A stretch of DNA of 53,786 nucleotides from an uncultured Eggerthellaceae bacterium. Lineage in GTDB: Bacteria; Actinomycetota; Coriobacteriia; Coriobacteriales; Eggerthellaceae. The translations under genes and the position numbers were made by a program. How positions within the stretch are numbered: the first letter of the stretch is position 1; each line of letters opens with the position of its first letter. A model generated the notes under the pieces. That model was not told where the DNA came from and searched no databases. It was given only the letters and a program-made list of their open reading frames with translations. The stretch is taken from contig CAJTML010000001.1 of NCBI GenBank assembly GCA_910577495.1, forward strand, positions 48,292 to 102,077, given 5' to 3'. Positions 45,227 to 53,530 of this stretch are shown here, in pieces.

Positions 45227-46008
45227 TGTTTGATTATGAGGTGCCGTCGCAGCTGCAATACAAACCCGATCCGATCGTTTTGGATGCAAAGGTGGCAGAA
45301 GCCAAAGACAAGCTGCTTCATTCCATAAAACGTTCGGTATATGTGTATCGTGTTGACTGCGGTGGTTGCAATGGTTGTGAGATCGAAATTTTTTCTACCA
45401 TCACAGCGGTTTATGATGCTGAGCGCTTTGGTATCAAGGTGGTGCCTTCGCCACGTCATGCTGATCTTTTGCTGTACACCGGTGCTATGACGCGTTCTAT
45501 GCGTGAACCCGCATTGCGTGCTTATCATGCAGCTCCTGATCCAAAAATTGTCATGTCGTATGGTGCATGCGGATGCACAGGTGGCATCTTTCATGATAAT
45601 TATTGCGTCTGGGGCGGCACTGATCCTCTGTTGCCGGTAGATGTGTATGTGCCGGGTTGCCCACCTTCGCCACAAGCGACGATTTATGGGTTTGCTGTTG
45701 CGCTTGGCTTGCTTGATCAAAAGCTGCATGCAAGTCACCATGTGGCGCCAGCTGGAGAGCAAGCCCCGCTTGCGTTCCCGGCAATACCTTATAAAGTGCG
45801 GAGTGCCTTTGAGCATGAAGCGCACCTTATGAGCGGTTATTACTATGGCAAGCAAATTGTTGATGAGTTTATGTTGGCGCTCACCAAAGAAAACACTGAC
45901 GTTTTTGCGGCGGCGGATCGTTTGATTGCTGACGAAAAAGATACGCGCAAACGAGCCGTCTTTATGGACTTAAAGAACTTGCTGGCAAGCAAGGTGGTTG
46001 ATGCATGA
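45226..46008 (+). CDS. hyfI: Hydrogenase-4 subunit I, NuoB-like small subunit
   Basis: A 260-residue protein carrying the proximal [4Fe-4S] cluster of the hydrogenase. Ligand regions are DCGGCNGCEIEI, GACGCTGG and PGCPPSP. It pairs with HyfG. It is preceded by AAGGAGG inside hyfH and overlaps the following gene by ATGA. Confidence 0.95.
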   Translation: MFDYEVPSQLQYKPDPIVLDAKVAEAKDKLLHSIKRSVYVYRVDCGGCNGCEIEIFSTITAVYDAERFGIKVVPSPRHADLLLYTGAMTRSMREPALRAYHAAPDPKIVMSYGACGCTGGIFHDNYCVWGGTDPLLPVDVYVPGCPPSPQATIYGFAVALGLLDQKLHASHHVAPAGEQAPLAFPAIPYKVRSAFEHEAHLMSGYYYGKQIVDEFMLALTKENTDVFAAADRLIADEKDTRKRAVFMDLKNLLASKVVDA

Positions 46009-46562
46009 TTTCGACGAATCGACACGTTGTGAAATCCGCTGCCCAATGCAGTTGTATGCGCCCGTTAAGTGCGCATACAACTGATGGTCGTACAGCACGT
46101 GAAGTGGTGTTTTATCGCTTAGGTAAAAAATTCGTAGACAATGAACGTTCCATACCCGAAGAAGTTTCTTCGGTGCTGTATTACACGTTGGCTATTGGAC
46201 ACCATACTGGCGTGATTGATTGTCTTTCACCGCGGCTTGCTACTTCGCGAGAAGTATTTGCAGAGGTGCTCGCACTTCTCGGTTCCGGTCCTGCTTTCGA
46301 CAAACTCTCAGGCATAGAGCAGTTTGGCGAAATTGAAGTTAAAAAGGAGCACGTCGCGCTTCTTAAGTCGGAAGTGTTGGATGTGCTTGAACGTGTGGGG
46401 GTTACGCAATTTGAGAGGGCAGAAGCTCAAACGCCATCTGACTCAGCAGTAATTGCTGTTGATGCGGCAGCTTGGTTGGAAGAATTTCTTTACCTTTTAG
46501 AAGAGATTCAATGCGAGCCTGCTGTGTACGCGATGGGGAGGAGGGTGACGTGTCAGAGCTGA
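46005..46562 (+). CDS. hycH: Formate hydrogenlyase accessory protein, HycH family
   Basis: A 185-residue protein matching E. coli HycH in EVVFYRLGKKFVDNE and LAIGHHTGVIDCL. HycH is needed for hydrogenase-3 assembly; its precise action is not settled. The first ~35 residues are extra compared with E. coli, so a later start is possible. It overlaps both neighbours. Confidence 0.88.
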   Translation: MISTNRHVVKSAAQCSCMRPLSAHTTDGRTAREVVFYRLGKKFVDNERSIPEEVSSVLYYTLAIGHHTGVIDCLSPRLATSREVFAEVLALLGSGPAFDKLSGIEQFGEIEVKKEHVALLKSEVLDVLERVGVTQFERAEAQTPSDSAVIAVDAAAWLEEFLYLLEEIQCEPAVYAMGRRVTCQS

Positions 46563-47065
46563 GTGCGGAAGAGATTTTAGCTGCTGCAGAAGCATCTGAG
46601 CGTGGTGGTAACCTGGTCTTTTGCGTGGGAAGTGTCTTGCGCGGAGATGATGCCGCCGGTCCTCTTTTGGCAAAACGTCTTGAGGATGACCCTATTGAAG
46701 GTTGGAATGCGGTGGATGGTGGCCAAACGCCAGAAAATGAGCTTGGTTACCTTCGCCGTATTGCTCCTCGCCGACTTCTTCTGGTGGATGCAGCAGCTAT
46801 GGGACTTGAGCCAGGTTCGTTGCGGCGCTTAACATCTGATGATGTGGCAACGCAATCGCTCATTACTACCCATACGCTTCCTATCACGTATTTACTGAGC
46901 GAACTTGAACAGATGTGTGGCGAAGTGGTCTTTGTTGGAATCCAGCCAGCGTCTACTGAGTTTTTTGATCCAGTTGATCCGCGTGTATTGGCTGGTGTTG
47001 AGCAGCTTTATGACACGATAAAGTCGGGGGCAGATTTTGAACAGTTTCCACGTATAGCCGAGTAG
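46550..47065 (+). CDS. hycI: Hydrogenase maturation endopeptidase (HycI)
   Basis: A 171-residue nickel-dependent protease that removes the C-terminal peptide of the large subunit after Ni insertion. It has the family opening FCVGSVLRGDDAAGPLL (first Asp ligand), VVDGGQTPEN-like residues (second Asp, VDGGQTPENELG) and TTHTLPI (His). The GTG start at 46550 follows GGAGGAGG and overlaps the hycH stop. Its expected substrate, HyfG, is encoded five genes upstream. Confidence 0.93.
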   Translation: MSELSAEEILAAAEASERGGNLVFCVGSVLRGDDAAGPLLAKRLEDDPIEGWNAVDGGQTPENELGYLRRIAPRRLLLVDAAAMGLEPGSLRRLTSDDVATQSLITTHTLPITYLLSELEQMCGEVVFVGIQPASTEFFDPVDPRVLAGVEQLYDTIKSGADFEQFPRIAE

Positions 47066-47164
47066 TTTAATCAAGCAAAAGCGCAGATGAGAGTGAATTC
47101 CCGTGGTGGGTTTTGCTTCGTGCACAAAAAATTTGCGAATGCTGGATGCAAGAAAGGATAAAAA

Positions 47165-47995
47165 ATGGCTATTGAAAAAGAAGATCTTGCTGTTGTGGCG
47201 CCAGATGCTTTAGCGCCTGCGGCAATTGAAGCAAAGGCTGAAAATGTTGGCGTTACGAAAGCATCAATGTCAGGGGCGAAATGCTTCGTTGCTGCCATGT
47301 TGGCAGGTGCTTTCATTGGGTTCGGCGGCATGTATTTCTGCACGTTTTTGGGTGATCCGACGATGCCGTTTGCAGTACAGCGCATGGTGGGCGGCATCTG
47401 CTTTTGCCTTGGCCTCACCCTGGTGCTTTGCTGTGGAGCGGAGCTGTTTACGGGTAATGCCTTGATGATTTGCGCAAAAGCTTCCGGCAAGATTTCTTGG
47501 TCGGGGTTGCTGCGAAACTGGGGCATTGTTTGGATTGGCAATCTGGTTGGATCACTTTTGGCAATGTTGGTAATTTATTTGTCGAATTTGCAAGGTATGA
47601 ATGGTGGAGCGGTAGGAGAAGCCTTTGTGTCAGTAGCTGCCGGTAAGGTTGCCCTTGAGCCGGTCACACTCTTCTTCAAGGCAATCATGTGCAATATTTT
47701 GGTGTGCTTGGCAGTATGGATTGGCTTCTCAGGAAAAACGATTGCAGATAAGGTTTTGGGATTGTTGTTGCCGATCTCGGCATTTGTCGCCTGTGGCTTT
47801 GAGCACTGTGTAGCAAACATGTTCTTCTTGCCGATGGGACTTCTTCTGAATTCAGTTGGGTTTGGTGCTGTTGGTGCTGTCAGCTTGGCAGGAATTGTTT
47901 ATAACCTGGTGCTGGCTACGCTTGGAAATATTGTTGGTGGCTTACTGGTTGGCTTGGCTTACTGGTTCATTTATCACAAGAAGCAGGAGAAATAA
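47165..47995 (+). CDS. focA: Formate/nitrite transporter-family channel (FocA-like)
   Basis: A 276-residue FNT membrane protein with six helices forming a pentameric formate channel. Markers are AGAFIGFGGMYF, GGICFCLGLTLVLCCGAELFTGN-like residues and the selectivity histidine in ACGFEHCVANMFFLP. It has a ~40-residue polar N-terminal tail. Position inside the formate hydrogenlyase locus argues for formate import over nitrite. A 99-bp gap with AGAAAGGA precedes it, so it may have an additional promoter. Confidence 0.93.
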   Translation: MAIEKEDLAVVAPDALAPAAIEAKAENVGVTKASMSGAKCFVAAMLAGAFIGFGGMYFCTFLGDPTMPFAVQRMVGGICFCLGLTLVLCCGAELFTGNALMICAKASGKISWSGLLRNWGIVWIGNLVGSLLAMLVIYLSNLQGMNGGAVGEAFVSVAAGKVALEPVTLFFKAIMCNILVCLAVWIGFSGKTIADKVLGLLLPISAFVACGFEHCVANMFFLPMGLLLNSVGFGAVGAVSLAGIVYNLVLATLGNIVGGLLVGLAYWFIYHKKQEK

Positions 47996-47998
47996 CCC

Positions 47999-48847
47999 AT
48001 GAAGGTAGTTGACCTGTTTCTCAACGAGGATAGTTCGACAGAGCAGGAAGCGCTCTTGTTGCATCCAGATGGTTCTGCACGCTACGAGAGCCACTCGGTA
48101 TTAGTGGAGCACGCGCTGGAAGTTACGGTGAATATGATTCCTACCATGCGCATTGTGTGTACGCCAGATCGCCTAGCGGAACTCGTTATTGGTCGGCTGT
48201 TTACCAGCGGCATCATTGCAGGAATAGAAGACGTGCACGAACTGAAAATAGATGAGCAAGGTCGCCACGCGTCGGTTTTGCTTGCGTGCGACAAAGCTGA
48301 TTTTTCGCACCGAGGTATAGAAACAGTGCCAACTACTGGGACGGGAAAGTGTACCTACAATACATACTTTACTACCAGCAAAGAGCCCCAAAAAGTCACG
48401 CCGATCCCCTGGAAAATTGAATGGATCTTTTCTGCTGCATGCGTCTTTGCTCAGGACACCCCGCTGCATAAGGTGACGACAGGAACGCATAGCTGTTATT
48501 TGATGATCGGTAATAAGATTATTGCATGCTGTGAAGATTTGGGGCGCCATAATGCTTTCGATAAAGTCATCGGAACTGCCTTACTGCAAAAAGTAGACCT
48601 CCGTAGAGCCTTGATCTTTTCGAGTGGGCGTCTCCCTGAAGATATGGTTATGAAAGCTATTCGCGGCGGGATTCCGCTTTTAGCAACCAAGGCAGTTCCT
48701 ACTGATGAAACCATTCGTCTTGCACGTAAATATGATTTAACGCTGATATGTCAAGCGCGACCAGATTCGGCGACAGTGTATAACGATCCATTTGGCAGTG
48801 CTTGTGCTGGTGTGCCTAAAAAAGAGGGGAGCAGCCATGACGAGTAA
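47999..48847 (+). CDS. fdhD: Formate dehydrogenase accessory sulfurtransferase FdhD
   Basis: A 282-residue protein that transfers sulfur from a cysteine desulfurase to the molybdenum cofactor of FdhF. It has the family segments EDLGRHNAFDKVIG, SSGRLPEDMVMKAIRGGIPLLATKAVPTDE, split about Arg-Gly, and a C-terminal ARPDSATVYND. The usual CGxC motif reads TGKC here (GTGKCTYNT), with only the second Cys. It follows the channel gene by three bases and overlaps the carbonic anhydrase start. Confidence 0.9.
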   Translation: MKVVDLFLNEDSSTEQEALLLHPDGSARYESHSVLVEHALEVTVNMIPTMRIVCTPDRLAELVIGRLFTSGIIAGIEDVHELKIDEQGRHASVLLACDKADFSHRGIETVPTTGTGKCTYNTYFTTSKEPQKVTPIPWKIEWIFSAACVFAQDTPLHKVTTGTHSCYLMIGNKIIACCEDLGRHNAFDKVIGTALLQKVDLRRALIFSSGRLPEDMVMKAIRGGIPLLATKAVPTDETIRLARKYDLTLICQARPDSATVYNDPFGSACAGVPKKEGSSHDE

Positions 48848-49403
48848 AAAGTCGTTGGATGCTTTGCAAAAGCTCATGTCGGGTAATGCTGAATATCTTA
48901 GTGCCCGACGATCAACAGGAGACATCTCTTTAGCTTTACGGGAACGACTTGTCCAAGAAGGGCAAAAACCTTGGGCGGTTGTTGTTGCGTGTTCGGATTC
49001 TCGCGTGGTACCCGAAGATATTTTTATGTGTAATCTGGGGGATATTTTCACGATTCGTGTAGCGGGTAACGTGATAGGGGACACACAAAAAGCAAGTATT
49101 CTTTATGCTGTGGAGCATCTAGGAGTTTCGCTTATTATGGTTTTGGGCCACACGCATTGTGGCGCGGTTGGTGCAGTGCTTGATGGGGCGGACGACACGG
49201 CTCTTTCGCCGTTGATGCAGCCTATTGCGCACGCAATTGGGGAGGAGACGGATCCAGATCGTGCATCTGCTTTGCATACGATGAAGGCCGCAGAAGGTTT
49301 GTTGGCAGATCCGACACTTGGGCATCTTGCTCAACAAGGGGATTTGTTGGTGCAGCCTGCTCTGTATTACACGGAAACTGGTCGTATTGAGGTGCTACGC
49401 TAA
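48837..49403 (+). CDS. Beta-class carbonic anhydrase
   Basis: A 188-residue zinc enzyme interconverting CO2 and bicarbonate. Zinc and catalytic motifs are CSDSR (Cys, Asp-Arg dyad) and HTHCGAVGA (His, Cys). ATG 48837 follows GGGGAGC and overlaps fdhD, so it is co-translated with formate hydrogenlyase accessory genes. It probably converts CO2 from formate oxidation to bicarbonate. No signal peptide is present, so it acts in the cytoplasm. Confidence 0.93.
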   Translation: MTSKKSLDALQKLMSGNAEYLSARRSTGDISLALRERLVQEGQKPWAVVVACSDSRVVPEDIFMCNLGDIFTIRVAGNVIGDTQKASILYAVEHLGVSLIMVLGHTHCGAVGAVLDGADDTALSPLMQPIAHAIGEETDPDRASALHTMKAAEGLLADPTLGHLAQQGDLLVQPALYYTETGRIEVLR

Positions 49404-49462
49404 AACAGTTACGCGCTTTTATGAGTAGGTCAACGAGGCTTTACTGAAAGGTGTGATGCGAG

Positions 49463-50683
49463 ATGAGGGTGGGCATACGCTGCGTCGTCGTCTCGCTTGC
49501 ATTAGGGGGTATCGTTGGGTGTTTCGTTGTTGCGCTCAGTTTTTTAGTTGATGCTGCGGCGCAGGTATGTAGTACCTATCCTTGGTTGGTATGGCTGATG
49601 CCGGTAGCAGGGTTAGGTACGTATGGCCTGTACTATGTTTTGCACCTTATCTATAGCTGGAGCACTGCTGATGTTATGTTGGCGGCTGAAAAGGAAGAAG
49701 AAATTCCAGCTCAGTTAGCGCCAGCAGTCTTTTTCGGAACGATAATGACCATTCTTTGCGGCGGGTCAGTGGGCAAAGAAGCCGCCTCTTTGCAAATAGG
49801 CGCAAGTGTTGGTAGTGTCATGGGACGTTGGGTGCCTGAGCGCTATCGTCCGCTTCTGGTGCCAGCGGCCATGGCGGCAGCTTTAGGCTCTATGTTGAAT
49901 ACTCCCGCTCTAGGAGTAGTTTTTGCTTTTGAGTCATTGCGGCAGCTTCCGCGTTCTTTTGCAGCAGTAACGATTCCTGTCATCACGTCCTTTGCGGCAT
50001 GGCTTATCTCTTCGCATGCAGGCGTTTGTTTTATTGCGCCATCAATATCACTTAGCGAAATTCCACTTTCGCCACCAGAAGCCACCCTTTGCGCCTTGAT
50101 CGTAGGGGTGTGCGCCGGCATATCTGCTCTTGCTTTTTGTTTGGCTTTGCGAGGTGTTCATCAAGGGCTTGCCTGGTTGGGCGCACCGGTTTTTGCTTTG
50201 GCGGTCGGGGGTGTGTTGACAGCTCTCATATTGGGTTACGCCGATTTGCTTCACTATGAAGGAGTCCGTACGTATTGCGGTACGGGAGCCGAACAAATTG
50301 CAACTGCGCTGAGTGGCCAGCCTATGGTTTGGTGGGCGTTTGCTGCAAAGGCTTTGCTTACGATACTTACACTGGCGGGTGGCTTTAAGGGAGGAGAGAT
50401 CATGCCAATTCTTGCCATTGGCGCATGTGCGGGAGTAAGCATGAGTATGGTGGTAAGTCCTATTTGTGGTGTGAGCGCGGTGGCGTTACAGCCAGTTTTA
50501 TCGGCTGTGTTTATGGCAGCATTTTTTGCCGGATGTACGAACTGTCCTGTATCGGCGTTGGTGCTGGCATTTGAAATCTTTGGATGGAACGTTTTGCCGT
50601 GGTCGGCTGTTGCATGCGTCGTTGCTTATGTTGTAGCGCGTCCATTGAGCCTTTATCCCACCACCTTGCGCAAATGGGCATAA
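49463..50683 (+). CDS. ClC-family anion channel/transporter
   Basis: A 406-residue membrane protein with ~10-12 helices. ClC motifs are GGSVGKEAASLQIG (the gating Glu in GKE retained, the following Gly-Pro replaced by Ala-Ala), GGFKGGEIMPILAIGACAG, and NCPVSALVLAFE. The N-terminal GSGIP anion-selectivity motif is absent, so the transported ion is uncertain (chloride, bicarbonate or fluoride are candidates). It lies 59 bp after the carbonic anhydrase on the same strand and probably belongs to the same transcript. Confidence 0.85.
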   Translation: MRVGIRCVVVSLALGGIVGCFVVALSFLVDAAAQVCSTYPWLVWLMPVAGLGTYGLYYVLHLIYSWSTADVMLAAEKEEEIPAQLAPAVFFGTIMTILCGGSVGKEAASLQIGASVGSVMGRWVPERYRPLLVPAAMAAALGSMLNTPALGVVFAFESLRQLPRSFAAVTIPVITSFAAWLISSHAGVCFIAPSISLSEIPLSPPEATLCALIVGVCAGISALAFCLALRGVHQGLAWLGAPVFALAVGGVLTALILGYADLLHYEGVRTYCGTGAEQIATALSGQPMVWWAFAAKALLTILTLAGGFKGGEIMPILAIGACAGVSMSMVVSPICGVSAVALQPVLSAVFMAAFFAGCTNCPVSALVLAFEIFGWNVLPWSAVACVVAYVVARPLSLYPTTLRKWA

Positions 50684-50929
50684 GCGTGTTTTCGAAGGCC
50701 TATCCGAAGCTTAGGTGTGTCTGAGCGGGGATAGCGTATAACGATTTGCTGGGTTCTCAACGCGATCATGTTGACGGCGAAGTATCTGTTTGCGAACAAT
50801 CGTTGAGTCATCTGCGCATTGTCTAGCAACTGGTGCATCATAAAGACAACGAGAGCGTATCGGCAAGTGCGTAAAACGACGCAGACGCAGTGCTCGTTTG
50901 TCTGAGATTCACGATGTAGGAGGCGCATT

Positions 50930-51283
50930 ATGGCTAACAATTTCGGCGATGGCTTGAAGGATGTCTTTCTAGCTGGCGTTGGCGCGATGGCAATGACGGG
51001 CGAAAAGGCTCAGGAACTAGTTAACCAATTAATCTCAAAGGGTGAAATCACCGTTGAGCAGGGCAAGCAAATCAACGATGAGCTGGTGCAAAAGGCAGCA
51101 GACACCGCAAAGACGATTCGCTATGACGCCCTTGAAACTGCCATGGCGGCAATGACGCCCGAGCAGCGTCAGGAGTTCGCCGCGAAGGCTGCTCAGTTTG
51201 CCGCAAGCGCAAAAGATGAAGCGGCGAAGGCTGACGCGCAAGATACAGCTGAAGCTGAAGGCGGTGCGTGCGCAGCAAAGTAG
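50930..51283 (+). CDS. Phasin-like small helical protein
   Basis: A 117-residue, almost wholly helical, Ala/Lys/Glu-rich protein. The first 70 residues (LAGVGAMAMTGEKAQELVNQ, LISKGEITVEQGKQIND) match the phasin-like family widespread in anaerobes without PHA granules. The tail is low-complexity acidic Ala. Function is not established. AGGAGG precedes the start and a terminator follows at 51309, so it is a monocistronic unit. Confidence 0.8.
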   Translation: MANNFGDGLKDVFLAGVGAMAMTGEKAQELVNQLISKGEITVEQGKQINDELVQKAADTAKTIRYDALETAMAAMTPEQRQEFAAKAAQFAASAKDEAAKADAQDTAEAEGGACAAK

Positions 51284-51308
51284 CAACACGCAGCAAGATG
51301 CATTCAGA

Positions 51309-51335
51309 AGGGCTTGCAGACGCGAGCCCTTTTTG
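51309..51335 (+). terminator. Rho-independent terminator after the phasin-like gene
   Basis: AGGGCTTGC (51309-51317) and GCGAGCCCT (51322-51330) pair with one G-T and an AGAC loop, followed by TTTT. Confidence 0.85.
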
Positions 51336-51423
51336 TTTCGGGGGGGGTGCAGGCGCGCCGGAACACGCTTTGACGGCTGGTTCGGTTGCAAGGCGCGTCT
51401 GGTGGCGCCTTCGCGATGCGCCT

Positions 51424-51464
51424 GAAACGCCAAAAGGCCTTCTGGCGTTAATAATGTGGCGAAT
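51424..51464. repeat. Dispersed 41-bp intergenic repeat, copy 2
   Basis: It matches 25366-25406 with three differences. In this copy the palindromic core (51426-51449) is almost perfect, with arms AACGCCAAAAGG and CCTTCTGGCGTT differing at one base. Confidence 0.75.
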
Positions 51465-51821
51465 GTGCGTGATGGGTGTGGATGACGTCGGATGCGCGCG
51501 GCGCGTGTGTTTGCGGTCAAATAGGAGGGGTTTTGTGCAGCGCTCGCGTTTTTTCAAGCCATCACAGCTAATCAATCGTAACTCGAACGTCAAAAACCCC
51601 AGGTCAGTCTTCGTCAAAAGCACGCCCTAAAAACGCGCCTGCACAAAACCATACCTGAGCGTCCAAAACGCGCGAAATGCCAGGTGAAAAGCGTCACGCG
51701 CACCACTTCGCTACCAATAGTTGCGCTAAAATTCCAACTGAAAGTGGTGGAATCACGCGCGGTTTTCGGGATACGATTGCAAGCGACAAGACGCACGGAA
51801 CGCGATACAGGAAGGCATGGC

Positions 51822-52742
51822 ATGAACTTCGAGATAGCAAATAGGTTGGCAGCGCGCAGACGCAATGCAGGACTTTCGCAAGAGGCGCTGGCGGATATGA
51901 TCGGGGTCTCGCGGCAGGCTGTCTCAAAATGGGAGCGCTCTGAATCTTCGCCCGACACAGATAACCTCATTGCACTTGCGGCGCTCTATAACGTCTCACT
52001 TGACGAGCTATTATATAGTGACGTCACAGAGAGTGCGGCACATGCGCCCGGCGAAGCAACAGTCGACGCCGCGAATGCAGCCACCACCACAGACGAAGAG
52101 GAAGCAGTTGTCGTGGAGGCGGAAGTTATCGAAGATGACGCGACCACCACTTCAGACGCGCGCAAGAAAAAGCCCGCTGACTCGGTGCACGTGAGCTGGG
52201 ATGGCGTGCATGTGGTGGATGGTGACGGCAGCCAAGTGCACGTGTCATGGAAAGATGGCGTGCGTGTGAGCGATGGTAAAAAGGGCGAACATGTCCAGGT
52301 CAACTCTGATGGTGTGACCATCAACGGCAAACACTTTGATTCATGGCAAGAAGCGCATTATTACTATCACCCCAATGCTGCCGATCCAAAAGCCAAAAGC
52401 GTGGGCAAAGTCTGGCTTTCGTTTCCGTTTCCTCTGATCATCATCGTAGGCTATCTTTTGTGGGGCATCTTCGCCAACGGCTGGGGAGTGGGGCTCTTCC
52501 TCTTTTTCCTCATCCCGATCTACTACATCATCGGCGGCGCCCTGCGCACGAAAAAACTCATGCCGCTCTTTTGCGGGTTGTATCCCATCTTGGCAACCGC
52601 ATGGTTTTGCTACATGGCATTCATCCAAAACGCGCCGCACCCCGCTTGGGCAATCTTTCTCACTATCCCGGTAGTGGAGGCGCTCATCGTTTGGGCGGCG
52701 AAGCGACTGGGCCGCAACAAGCGCTCAGACAATGCTGTGTGA
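51822..52742 (+). CDS. XRE-family HTH regulator fused to beta-repeat and membrane domain
   Basis: A 306-residue protein. Residues 1-68 are a Cro/CI helix-turn-helix (NRLAARRRNAGLSQEALADM, then VSRQAVSKWERSESSPD). An acidic linker follows (~70-115), then a repetitive beta segment (~118-170) with short strands VHVSWDGVHVVDGDG, VHVSWKDGVRVSDG and VQVNSDGVTINGK. About four C-terminal helices complete it (residues ~195-290). It is probably a membrane-tethered one-component regulator; the signal and targets are unknown. ATG 51822 follows AGGAAGG. An upstream extension to 51684 is rejected because the HTH begins here. Confidence 0.82.
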   Translation: MNFEIANRLAARRRNAGLSQEALADMIGVSRQAVSKWERSESSPDTDNLIALAALYNVSLDELLYSDVTESAAHAPGEATVDAANAATTTDEEEAVVVEAEVIEDDATTTSDARKKKPADSVHVSWDGVHVVDGDGSQVHVSWKDGVRVSDGKKGEHVQVNSDGVTINGKHFDSWQEAHYYYHPNAADPKAKSVGKVWLSFPFPLIIIVGYLLWGIFANGWGVGLFLFFLIPIYYIIGGALRTKKLMPLFCGLYPILATAWFCYMAFIQNAPHPAWAIFLTIPVVEALIVWAAKRLGRNKRSDNAV

Positions 52743-52766
52743 GCATGGCGAAACGCCTGAGCTGAA

Positions 52767-53528
52767 CTAAGCGCCAACAGGCAAAATGGCAATGCCCTCT
52801 GCTTCAAGGGCTGCGCGAATCTTTTGCACAAACGCCAACGCACTGGGCGAGTCTCCGTGTACACAAAGCGTATCGGCATGAAGCTCAATAAGCTTGCCGG
52901 TGTTCGAAAGCACCGCGCCGTCCTTAACCGCACGAATCACGCGCTCAATAGCCACGTCCTCGCTTGCCACCATGGCATCGGGTTGGGTGCGCGGCACAAG
53001 CTGCCCTGCGTCGGTGTAGTTTCGGTCGGCGAAAAACTCTTGCGCGCACGTCATGCCCAGTGCTTGGCCTGCGGCAATAAGCTGGCTGTTTGCCAGGCCA
53101 ACCAAGATCAGCTCAGGATTCACATCATGGACCGCTTGGGCAATTGCATCAGCTAACGCGCGGTCAACCGCCGCACGATTGTAAAACTGACCGTGCGGTT
53201 TCACGTGTGCGAGCCCAACCCCTTGCGCCTCGCAAAAACCCTGCAGCGCACCCACCTGATACACCGTGTAGGCATACGCCTCATCAGGGGAAAGATTCAT
53301 ATCGCGCCGACCGAATCCCTGCAGATCGGGGTACCCCGGATGCGCACCAATCGCAACCTGCGCACCCGCTGCCAGCGCAACCGTCTTGCGCATGACCACA
53401 GGGTCTCCCGCATGCATTCCGCACGCCACATTCACGCTTGAAACCAGCGGGATGATCTGGTCATCTAAACCCAGCGTATAGCGACCAAAGCTTTCGCCTA
53501 AATCAGAATTAAGATCAATGCGATACAT
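52767..53528 (-). CDS. pxpA: 5-oxoprolinase subunit A (LamB/YcsF family)
   Basis: A 253-residue protein of the PxpABC ATP-dependent 5-oxoprolinase that opens pyroglutamate to glutamate. Family segments are DLNSDLGESFGRY, NVACGMHAGDP, GAHPGYPDLQGFGRR and VKPHGQFYN. pxpB and pxpC are not seen in the window; they may lie upstream beyond the right edge. It follows the YcsI-type gene by two bases on the minus strand, one operon. Confidence 0.94.
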   Translation of the reverse strand: MYRIDLNSDLGESFGRYTLGLDDQIIPLVSSVNVACGMHAGDPVVMRKTVALAAGAQVAIGAHPGYPDLQGFGRRDMNLSPDEAYAYTVYQVGALQGFCEAQGVGLAHVKPHGQFYNRAAVDRALADAIAQAVHDVNPELILVGLANSQLIAAGQALGMTCAQEFFADRNYTDAGQLVPRTQPDAMVASEDVAIERVIRAVKDGAVLSNTGKLIELHADTLCVHGDSPSALAFVQKIRAALEAEGIAILPVGA

Positions 53529-53530
53529 AG

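Larger units (their letters stand above)
51284..51821. other. 538-bp gene-free stretch with terminator and dispersed repeat
   Basis: It holds the terminator at 51309-51335 and the second dispersed repeat (51424-51464). G+C-rich segments (51345-51420) loosely resemble the units at 25640-25796. The short frames over it have no ribosome sites. The promoter of the following HTH gene should lie near its right end, but none is clear. Confidence 0.65.
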
